From Ditylenchus dipsaci (lineage: Eukaryota > Nematoda > Chromadorea > Rhabditida > Anguinidae): a stretch of DNA of 64,000 bases. Below, piece by piece: positions 9,763 through 21,700 of this stretch; position 1 is the first letter of the stretch; each line of letters opens with the position of its first letter. The notes under the pieces were generated by a model that was not told the origin of the DNA, did no database searches, and worked only from the letters and a program-made list of their open reading frames with translations. The stretch covers positions 47,362 to 111,361 of the forward strand of contig SADC01000391.1 in the NCBI GenBank assembly GCA_004194705.1, given 5' to 3'. The translations under genes were made by a program, and so were the position numbers.

Positions 9763-12700
9763 CTGCAAAGTCTACATTCAGCATTAATCCATACTCTATT
9801 TAATAATGGGACCCAATTTTGGTAGTTATTCCGTTTCTACCTCCCTGTACGTCAATTTTCCGAATAACTGCTTTGATTTTTTTACTTGGCATATTTTTGG
9901 GTTTTCAACATGTGCCTGGGCATGAAGGTTGGTCAGAACGGACTTAAACCTGTTTTTGTAGTCTAAAAAATGTGTTTGGGTCTAGGTTGTGTCAAAAAAC
10001 TGAATTTGACAACCTAAAATTTTTTTGAGTCGATTGGCCATCCCTCGATCGAATCACTTTGACGAATCTTTGAGCTCTAGACCTCGAAAATCTCCGATTT
10101 CACTTAGGATTTTGCACCGCGGTCAAAAAAATCGTAAAGACATGTTTACAAAGCCAGTAAGATAAATTTGAATTTTTTTGACAAAACTATGCTTCAAGCT
10201 CGAAAAATAGGAACCCATTGTAGTCCCATATAATGTTCTCACCCGAGTTCTGGAAGGCAGCAAACGAGTTGACTGCGGCTGCAGCAGTGCTTGCTGCTGC
10301 AGCTGCGGCAGATCTGGAAGCAGCCACACTATCAGCCAAATGCATGCCTCCTCCATGAGCAGGCGGATCTAGCATAAGTTCCCCTCCAGAAGTGTCTTCT
10401 TCATCTTCTTCGCTGGATTGACTACCGGCTAAAAATTTTGAAGAAATTACAGCATTTTTTTATTAACCATTCCATGGAGGTATTTTTCAATATCTTAAAA
10501 ATCAGCAAAATTTCGGATTCAGTGCAAATTTTTGAAAAAAACGTTAACACAATAAAAAATTTAATTTAATTTTAATTAATTTAATTTTAATTTAATTTAA
10601 ATCTTGTCGGTACTTATCCTTTTTACTCACTTACGAGAGTAAGGTGACCAGGAGGCGCAGAGGGGTACCTATGAAGAGGGTAGCGAGGAGGAAGGTACCC
10701 AGGAGGAGGGTACCCAGGAGGGAGGTACCGAAGAGGGGGGTAGGCAGAAGAAGGGTAATCAGAAGGGAGTACCTACGAGGAGGGTGGCCAGGAGGTGGCT
10801 ATCCAGGAAGAAGTTACCTAGTAAAGTGCTGCCCAGTAGGAGGAAAGCTAGGAGGAAGTTACCCAGGAGGAAGAAGCCAAGAGAGCGGTTGTACAGAAGG
10901 AGGTAACCAGGTAAGGGTATGTGTTCGATTTTTATTTATGCAACTTTTATAATACGATAGTGGCGCCGATAGGCGCCTGTTGCCCCTAGTTTTCAAATAA
11001 CTGGTCGAGAGCGAAAAACCACGTTTTGGCTTGGTTTTTCGCACCATCATGTTCCTCGTGAAATTCTGAGACTAGATAAACATTTCTAACGCTAACGCCC
11101 CGCCTTGACAGTGTTAAGGAGGGCCTTATTTTTCAACATCTCTAAAGAGGTGGACCTTATTATAAGATACTAGGGTCTGCAGGCGCCTATCGGCGCCTAT
11201 GCCGCTCGGGAACATTAGTTGTTCGGGCACTGTTCCTGTAGTTCGGGAACATTAGTGGTTCATTACATTAGTGGTCGGTTAGATTAATCTTCCGAGTGCG
11301 TTGATGGTTACGGTAGATAATCCACCCTACCTGTTAACCTACCTACTCTACCTAGCCTACCCTCGCCTATCGTGCCTATCCTCGCCTATCTTCGCCTAGC
11401 CTTGCCTATCTTCGCTCACCTTCGCCTATCCTCGCCTTCCCTTGCCTATCCAGGCCTATCCTTGCCTATCCAGGCCTATCCTTGCTACCCTCGCCTATCC
11501 AGGCCTATCCTTGCCTATCCAGGCCTATCCTTGCCTACCCTCGCCTATCCTCGCCTACCCTTGCTTATGGTCGCCTACAATATAGTTTGAATTCATTCAA
11601 AACTTTAATTTGAGAATAAAATGTTTGAAAACTATGAGATTTTTCTCAAAAATAGCCTGAATACTTTTGTCAACGCCCCTCTTACAAATGCAACTTTTTG
11701 AACGAAATTTCACATCAAGGCGGATCTGATGAAATCTACAACTAAAAATTTTGAGCCCTCTATGACCATATTTTCGATCTTTGAAACGAAAAAATACCGA
11801 AAAAACATAAATTTTATTGGAAAACTCGACAATGGCCTGCATACTTTTGTTCACGCCCCTCTTAAAAATAAGATTTTTTTGCCGCTCTTTTTTTTAAACA
11901 AAAGCTTACATCGAGGCGAGTCTAAAAACATATGCAACAGAAGTTTTTGAGCCCTCTATGACCTCATTTTTGATAATTCATAAAAAGTGTGACCCACCCA
12001 CCCACCCGACCCAAATACTATATAGAGATACTGCAGGGCTCCCGATCGTACTTATTAATAAGATTCGTACTTATTTTGTAATTTTTTACTTATTTGTACT
12101 TATTTTCTGAATCGACGCCTAAAATATTTCGAATTTTCAAAATTTCGCCTGCGGCGCATTTTTCATTTTCCTGAAAAGGACAAATTCCATGCTCACTGCA
12201 TTCCGTGCAAAGACTAAATCAATTTTTCTTCAATGAGAGAAGATGGCTAACCCTGGGAGAGATCATTGAAAGAATTGTTAAGCTATGGGATTTGCTGACT
12301 GTGCTCATCTTGTCTGCTGAAACATCGACTACCCGAAGCTGTGGAGCTGGCGAAACAAGTCGCGCTTAAAATCGCACAAATAATTGAGCTCTTCAGCAAA
12401 GTGGCACAAGTCAATCGAACGCTGCGTCGAATTCCTGATAAAGTTTTTAATGTGGATCCAGCGGAGAACAAGTAGCAGAAGATCTTCAACGAGGGTCACA
12501 ACAAATTTATAAAAAATTTCAGATTTCGTCTTTTTATATACTGAAAAAATTTGCACAATTGGGTTTTGCGCAAATGCGTACTATCTCTAGACACTGTCAC
12601 TATGATTCGCAACACCCGTTCAAATAATTGAAGGAAAAAAATTGAAAAAAAATTAAAAAACATCACGGGAAAAAGAAAAAAAAAAATTAAAAAAACAACA

Positions 12701-15700
12701 ACAAAAAGTCTCTTTACCCTTATTAGAAATAGGTGAAGAATCGTCCGGTTTTATTGATAGGTGACGAATTATCTGATTTTATTGGTAGGTGACGAATCAT
12801 CCAATTTTGGTGCGTAGACGTTTAGCGGTTGCGGGGAAAATGTGCCAAAAACCCCTAAACGTCACACCAAAACGCCAAGCTTTTTTTATCATTACTTTGA
12901 TGATGTTCGAATGTTTTTTTCTGTCCTAAGCCTAAAAAACACCTGAAAAAGCGAGAGTATGCCTCCAATTTTAGTGGGAGGTGACGAATCGTCCCCGGTG
13001 ATGAATCGGCCGAGGTGACGGATTGTCACGGACAGCGCTTTTTTTGTACCGGAGGCAAATTGTCCTGGAGGCGAATTGTCGCGAAAACAGCTTGAATAGA
13101 TATTTTTGACCGTCACTAATGTTTCGAAGAGAAAAGTGATAAGTGGTCAAAATGCTATATTGCCTTTTTTGTTTGTTCAATGCAACTTTCTTGGGTTAAT
13201 GATGCGTAGAAAGGGAAATTCAACCCTAAAAATGTGTAGGTACGATTAAGCTTTACTTGTTTTCCGCCATCAGACCAGGCTGAGGGAAAATCCGCGGATA
13301 AGGATAAAATCCACAGATATTTTGATTATTGCTGCGGATAAAATCCGCGGATAAAAATCCGTATTTGCGGATTTTTATCTGCAGATATTTTCATTATTGC
13401 TGCGGATATTTTTGGAAAATTCTTTTTTTCGATTAAAATTTTTCCCGACTATAATACTTTTTTCCGACTAAAACACTCTTTTTTCCGACTAATGTTTCAT
13501 TTGCATTATTCTTCGAGTTTTTGTCTTAATTTTTAAATTTTTTCAGCATTCTCGTGTAGCTCAGAATTTCAACTTTCTAACGAGCCATCAAACTCTACTG
13601 AATAATATAGACATCTGTTCTAAAAATAGAGATTTAGCGGTGGAAAAAGGTAACAGCTATCTTTTTCAAACCTTAAATATTTTCATTCATGAAATCTTTT
13701 CCTTCAGTTGATAGATGTTAGAAAGCAGAGATCCTGGCTACACGATGATGCTAAAACTTTAGAGAAAATTGAGATAAAAAGTTGAAGAAAAATGCAATTC
13801 TTGAAATTAGTCGGAAAAAAATTATTTTAGTCAGAAAAAAAATTATTGTCCACATTTTTTTATCCGTGGATTTATCCCTATCCACGGATTTATTCGCAGA
13901 TATTTTGATTACTAGGGTGTGCAGGCAGTGTTTCCAAAATGAAAATGAGAAAACGATGAAAATGAGAATTTTCAGTGAGAAAATGAGAATTTTCAGTGAG
14001 AAGATGAAAAATTTTCACTTTCTTCTTAAAATGAAAATGAGAAATTTTCATTTTCATTTGATGAAAATGAGAACTTTTCATTTCCATTTGAATGAAAATG
14101 AGAAATTTTCATGGATGAGAATGAGAACTTTTCATTTTCATTTGAATGAAATTTTTCATTCTCATTGAATGAAATGAAAATTTTTCATTTTCTCACTGAA
14201 AATTCTCATTTTCACTGAAAATTCTTATTTTCACTGAAAATTCTCTTTTTACTGAAAATTCTCTTTTTCACTGAAAATTCTCATTTTCACTGAAAATTCT
14301 TATTTTCACTGAAAATTCTCTTTTTACTGAAAATTCTCTTTTTCACTGAAAATTCTCATTTTCACTAAAAATTTGTACTTTCACTGATATTTCTCATTTT
14401 ATCATTGTACCGTCGGTGAAAAGCTAATTCACGCAGAAAACTGTAATCATGCTGGATGTTCAATGTACCATCAAACCAAGCGATCCACTTGGATAATTTT
14501 TTTTCACGTGTTCGGCTTCCAAAACCCATTTTCTGCACTAATTTAAGCTTCATAAAGTTATTATACAGTGGTAAAATTACGTTTTGCAAGATCTACAAAA
14601 ATGTGCAAAATTCCATCAAAACGAAATTTACTACTATAAAACCCATCTTTCAATGTCCGAATGAGTGCAGAAACACAGTTTTAAAAGCTAAGAAACATGA
14701 AAAAAATCTGATCCAAGTGAACAACCACTTGGTTAGTTTGGTACATGGAACATCGAGCAAAACTGCGCAAGAAAATTTTTACACTCCGTAATCTATTGTA
14801 GACTGTAATTTTATTTGACAAAAACAATTTACATCAAATAACACCTCTCAAATACCACGATTGCAGTAAACTAACAGTTGGAAATTAAACATGACAATTC
14901 AGTCCTGTTTCGGTGACTTCTAGGGCCAGCCCTGCTTGAGAAAAAATCCTCTCTACTGGAGCGCTTGTAGCAGGACACTGAGTACTTCGAGGGCCAGTAC
15001 AGCCAATAATGCCAATCCTGAAAATCATATTTATTGCAGAACGGTTAGGAGAAATAATATTCACGAACCGAGGATAAATAGCCAAATGTTAATCGGGTCG
15101 ATCTTCAAGTTACCATTTCATTACACCTTGGACACTATGCATACACATTTCAGAATCCAAGACTTTGATTGCCCTCTGCTTTCAACAACTTTTCCTGCTG
15201 CTTTGTGAGTCTTTTTTCAGCCTTGCGATAAAACCATCTAACGTACTGTCTAGATTCACCAAACTCCCATTTTCATTTCGCGATGAGTTTGCTCAGCGGC
15301 AACTGAATTAAATGCGTGGATTTCGTCAAACTTAAATACTAATATACCTACCAGCTTGTCTTATCCATTTCTGCAGCTTTTGTCGTATTTGTCGATTTGT
15401 AATTGTAACTCTGATGTAGATATTGGATGGAATCACAGTTTTTCCGGACCCACTAATTAAGGAACTGCTATGCGTTTAATCATGCCGAAAATTGTGCGCG
15501 TAAGTCCTCTGCATATTTGTGAGGTTTTAGTTACTCATTTTAGTTCTGCCGATGTGGTTGGACTCTCATCGTCACATATTCTCCGAGCCTGTTGAGCAGA
15601 AGAAGATGGTAGATGATCCTAGTGTTCTGCAACTTCTAATGACCAATGATGACAAGAAAGCTGCGATTTCCAAGGCGATCGAAAATTGTGAAGCGAAAAA

Positions 15701-18700
15701 GAAACAGTATGAAGATGAGCAAAAGCGCATTAATGAAATCGCCGCCCGCTTTGGTTTATTTTTGAGAAGGAATGCTATTGTTGCCTACAATGATGCAGTC
15801 AAGTCTTACATCCAGATGTCGATTCGTGAGGCCGAAGTTGTTGCGAAGAATACAAAGAATCAGGCCAAAGTGGAGGTTTGAAAAGGGCACTGGCTGATTA
15901 CGAAGCTCAGAAGCAGGTAATCTCCTAATTGTCTTGATGCTAAGTAGATTATTTCAATAGCTTATCACACGGGACTGTGGAGACAGCGGTGTCAACGGGT
16001 TAGCAGACATCAAGATTGTCTACGATGAGCTCGTCAATCTCTCATTGACTGGTAAGCCTACCTGGGACTTGTACGTAGTCTATAAGCTGTTTTAGGGTCT
16101 AACATCAAGCAGCTGTTTGATGCCGAAAATCTTGACAGGCAGAAAGAGTATTTTATGATCTGATTTATAAATGATAACGGATGGCAATTGTTAATTAGTT
16201 TGAGCATACCGAAAATAAGTTCAAGGCGGAGCGGTTCATCACGAAGCCTTCATATCCATCCATTTCACCATCATCTACGTCGTCGTCCTCATCTCTCAAG
16301 AAGATTGAGGAAGAGCTTTTTCTTCGAAGCAACTAACTTCTGCGCCTCTTTCGGTGTGCCTTGTGAAGGATGATGTCAGCATGCTCAGGAAGATTTTCGA
16401 TGGTATTACTGGTTTGTTCCGAAAGCGATAGGCTGGAGTCAGATTATTCTCGTCCTACATGTCGTTACGCTATTATTTTTACAATTTTCGCATTTGTCGA
16501 TGTATTTTACTTTATATCAGTAAACTTTGACTTTTGTCTGTGTTAAAATTCTGAAGCGGCATAGTCGCTTCGAAGAGCGAGGACGACACCAGTTACCCAA
16601 GTTTTTTTGTAAGCATGTCATCAACTTTTTCAAGTTTTCTGCTCTTTTTCGAATGAGCACACCAGCACGTTACACGGAGAAAAGGCGGGGACCAGCGGTT
16701 CTTTTCTTTCTCACAAATTTTTTGCATGAGTTCTCATCTAGATTTTTTGAGTTTTCTGCCTAGTATTTAAAGGGACATGCCCACCTGTTTTGCAATTTGT
16801 CCCCGCCAATTCGATTTTTTTTTTACGAATCATTCTACCTTTTGACATCAAGACCTTTTTTAGGCTTGGGCGTTCGAGTCCCGGACGAGTTATGGATCGG
16901 ATTATGAAAAAAATGCGGATTCCGGAATCCGCATTTCGCATGGAATCCGCACCAAGAATCCCTTCGGATTCCTGTTTTCGGATCCTGGATTTTTTTAAGA
17001 GGGGGGGGGGGAATGCTGAGTAATTAATGCATGAGTACACATCTTATATTATGAATTCTCACGTTTAAGTTCCCTGTGTGCACACCCTATTTTTACTCCA
17101 TTTTTTCATGTTTTATATACAATTTTCGGCACCGAAGTGATGCTCATGCTCTTGGCTATCCAGCAAAGCTATCAGCTCAGGGTATTATAAGCTATTTGTG
17201 CTGACTGAAAAGCCAAGAATTAGCGTAAACCTTCGTTTTATCCCAAAATCAATAATTTTTCTGGGTTCGGGCGCTCTCACAACACGTAAAAAAACACGTA
17301 AAAAACCTGTACCCCAGATTTATTAGAGAGGAGGGACTTAATATAGAAAAAATGCTAGTCGTTATACAAATCTATTAGACGGCCTAATATTTTTCCAATT
17401 CAAATCAATTGTAATGTTTGGTGTTTATATGAAATAAATGTCCTGTTTCCATCATATTGGTAATTAGTATTTAGAAAAATTATGCTGTCAACATAACGTA
17501 CTCTACACACATTTTTTGTGCTTAGATCATCAAAAATGACTACTATTTTAAAAAATAAAATAGACTACAAAGTAAGCTAATTTGTTGACAAAATGGTGCC
17601 GAAATGTGAACAAAAAACTATTTGTAGTGCAAAAAAATAACTCTCACCACAAATAATAACTTCGTTTCTTTAAGAATATTAAAGAAAATTGTTATGCCAT
17701 TAAAAAATACAAAGTACATTGATGTGCACTTTTATTTGTCAAAGCTGAATTTGGACAGCTGATTTGGAAGCTCTGTGATCGTGCCACATCTTGGCTTGAA
17801 TTTAAAACGCGTTTTCAACTTTTGGACTAGACTGACCAGACACCAAAAATTTTCAACCTGGAATAAAAAGTGTCGGACCCTAAGCGGAAACAAATTTTTT
17901 GGAGTGTCGTTAAAAACAGCAGAAAAAGAGGGTCAGATTCAAAATTCTGGCGGGCCCGCTCTAATAGGAGGGCCTTCTCCAGTCTTGTCAAGGCCTGGAT
18001 TATGTCAACCGCCACATCAACCATCAACCGGTTGATTCATTTACGGTTGATCAAATGGCCAACCGTTAGAATTATTTTGGCAAAACTTTTAAAGCCATGT
18101 ATTGATATAAAATCAAAAAAAGAAGGTAAAAAATAAAAAATATTAGAGAGTACACGCTAGATAGTCGGCGAGAATATGAATAGTTGGCGCTACTGTTATA
18201 TACCTAACCAGCACAATTTTTTGTAAAAAATAAAAAATCTCAGCTTAGAGTCAAGACTATCAAGTGTGTTTTGAATTAATATCGGAAAAAATATTTTTAT
18301 CGGTAAATTTCACCACCCTAGTTTTAACTGAATTTATTTTTTCAAATGCCTAGTCTAACCACAACATAAATACCTACTTTCTCTGGACTCATCCTGATTA
18401 CTAGCTGATTGCTGCTGTTGATGGTGGCTGACCTGTAGTGGACTTGTAGTGGGCACTACAGCATGGCCAGTCTCTGCCCTCCACCACCATACAGCAAGGC
18501 TTGTTGCTGTTGCTGCTGGGCAATCAACTCCACCAGGTTGAACGAGGTTTGTTGTTGTTGACTGTGCTGCTGAAGCAGTTGTTGTTGTTCCTGACCATGG
18601 CTGAGTCTGTGACTGGCATTTGGACAACTGAAAACAGCAGACACTAAATATTAATCATTATATCAATTATTCTAAAAAGCTGAAATTGAGAACACCCATC

Positions 18701-21700
18701 GAAATTCTGAATTCTCCGTAGAAAGTTGGAAACTTTATATTCTCAGCAATTTTGCTATCATTATTTTTATTCATTTTTGTGCAGCATGCAGTGATGAATC
18801 TCAGCTCTACAACCAGCTACCGTAGTTCCTCTAATAAGGCTTATACCACCTTAGAAACTAGACGAGTAGGGCTATCATTTAAAAAAGGACTTATAAATCA
18901 TGCAAAATAAAAAATTGATCCAAAAAAAGCAAATTTGCTCCAAAAGGGGCGCATTTTTCACTTATTTGAAAATCATGTTTAAAAGACTCCTAAGTAATTT
19001 TTGTATGCTTAAAACGATAAGAAAATTATTTTCTGACACTTTTTTCACACCAAAAATGAATTTTTTGAAAATTTTTTCTGACTAAAATTCGAGTTTCTGC
19101 CTTGGTCCCCAAGGCAATCCAACCTGAAAGACTACTGGATAACCAGGGCGCGTAACTCAAAATTTAGAAAAAGGACATTTGGGATTTGTCCGAAAAAGGA
19201 CAAATCTTTTTAAAAGGACACATACGAGCTCTGTGGATACCCCAAAAAGATGGAATTTGAACATAGATTTGTTGACTGGGGCCTACCGTATAAAGAAGCT
19301 CTGGTATGCATACATTTTATGCATCCAGAGTCACTTTCGAGTGATTTGCGTCTAAGGTATGTGGGTGTGCGAATCTCAACTCCAAGCCCCTGCGGCGTAG
19401 GGGCTTGGTTGGTTAGAGATGCGCGCACTCACTTACCTTAGACATGATGCCGAGTAAGAATCTTGATTAAAAATGCATACAGTGACTCTTTTTGCCCAGC
19501 TCCAGTGACCAAAACGGGGTAGAATACCTTAATATAAGGTAATTTACCTTGGTATTCCAGGGCAAAAAGTCATATTTTGGTCAAAAATTTTGTTTCAAAA
19601 ATCCATTTTTTGCGTGAAAAAGTGTCAGAAAATAACTTTGTTATCTTTTCAAGCACACAAAAATTACTTAGAAGTCGTTTAAACATGATTTTCAAATAAG
19701 TGAAAAATACGTCCCTTTTTGGGGCAAATTTGCTTTTTTCTAGTGCAATTTTTTATTTTACATTATTTATTACAATTCCTATACCTTTTTTAATGATAGC
19801 ACCATCACAAAGCCCTACTCTTCTAGTTTCTAAGAAGTTAACTTTTATCACAACATCTATTCAAAATGTAGCACAAAAAAGTAAAAGTATCAATCGATTT
19901 GATTCCTACTTTCACTTTTTGTGCTACATTTCTAAAAGATGTTGTGATAAAAGATACCTCGTTGAAAACCAGAAGGGTATGGCTACATGATGGTGCTATC
20001 ATTTCGAAAGAGAAATAAGAAATTGTAATAAGATCATGCAGAATAAAAAATTTTACAAAAAAGCAAATTAGCCCCAAAAAGTCCTTTTTCTAAAAAAATT
20101 GTCCCAATTATTCTAATAAAGCCGAAAAAATCACTGATTTGATAGGAGATTCCAGAATTTCGATGGGTATTTCAGCTCCAGCTTAAAATACTTTTTAGAG
20201 GGATAATACACCAACAGCACAACAACAACTAAATATTGACAGTAATTTTTTGTGCTACGCCTCTTAAAATTGTGCACAGCATCGGAAATAATTTGTGCCA
20301 CCAAAAAACAAGCGGGGCGTCAGCCATTTAGGGGTAGCTGGTGCACCTGGGAGGCAGTTAACAGCCCACAAAAAGGGCAGCACAAAATTATCGCCAATGG
20401 TTTTATTGCTGGAAAAAGTGGGGCAAAATGCAAATGGTTGTTGTCTGCACACCATAATATAATAGTCAGAAGTGTGGGATTGGGATGAAAAGCCAGAAAA
20501 AGTTAATTAAAATCTGGATTCAGGCCCTCAACAACCTTTGGTGGAGTATATAGCGTGTGGACACAAAAGTTAGTAACTGGTCACGATATGGCAACTACAA
20601 TTGTTTGAGACTGGAGCACAGTAGCTGCTGGTCTAACAAAAGGACATATGACTTGAACAACACTTCCAAAAATGGCTTGCTTCACAGTTTTTAGAATTGA
20701 AAAATTCAAAAATGGTAGATAAATGGTCTTTCGCTGTGATAGAAAATGTGAAAGATTTTGGCCAGTTTACAAACGTGTTTTCCAAAAGGAATTTTAATCA
20801 GTCCTAAACTAAGCTGCCTTAACCTGGGTCAAAGAATTGAGTAAAAATTAAAAAAAAACACCCATAGTGAACACAAAATTTGAATCAGTCTGATTTTTTT
20901 TAATTTTCAGAAATATATTTTTTCGCATAATTTGCTTAATTTTTTTATCATTTTTTCAAATTTGCACCTTTTGTGGCGTTCTAGTTTTGGTATTTTCCTG
21001 TAATTTAGTAGACAAAGCCATAGGCGCATGGCAGGCCACTTTTTTATACGATGGTCGGAAAAATTATAAGGATGGGCTCAAATGTGAGGCCCAAAAGCAA
21101 AAAAAATCAAATTCGAAAGGCGCGAATTCGAATTATGTTAAAAAATTGACCAAATAACTATGCAGCTCTTTTTGAATAAAGACTAAAAAAATTGAAACTT
21201 TGCACAAAAAAGACAAGACAATACAAAAAAGGCAAGGAAATCAATTAAAATATTTGTTGAACATCTTTTTTTAAACAAAAAGCAGTTGATGGTTGAAAAG
21301 CAAAAGGAGAATAAATTTCAAAAAGGTGACTTATTCCAAAGGGAATTAATTTGCCAGCAGCATCAATTGGTAAGTGCAAGCAAACGATTATTCCCGCTAG
21401 TAATTAAAATACAAACAATCCAAAAAAGAGCATGAAAACCTAGACAACATCTAATTAGCAAAAAAAAGGTGAGAAAAATCACAATAAAGCATGCAGATCA
21501 TTCGCACAATAGTCACTTAGAAACATTTATTTGTAAAAAAAAACTTAGGGTGCTGCACAGTCGGCTGACCGACCCGGAACAATTCTGGCAAATTATCTAA
21601 AAGAGGCTAAATATAGCTAAAAACTGGAAAAAGACCAAAAAAATCATGGCGGGGGGGGGGGGTGGCGTGTGCGGCTATAGCCCGGCTAGCCGCCTCCCCT

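Noticed and set aside
10644..10952. Arg/Gly-rich open frame of 102 codons
   Set aside because: It runs along a degenerate 15-18 bp minisatellite; the repeated RRKVPRRRVP-like text follows the DNA repeat.
11372..11590. PILAYPGLSLP-type repetitive protein
   Set aside because: Reading of an 11-12 bp tandem array, no start context or homology.
16188..16373. Arg/His-rich 61-codon frame
   Set aside because: It overlaps in another frame the more protein-like end of the GTPase-like fragment (KPSYPSISPSSTSSSSS...).
18355..18627. Thr/Ala-rich 90-codon frame over exon X2
   Set aside because: Open, but its phase does not match the neighbouring exons; the Gln-rich frame does.
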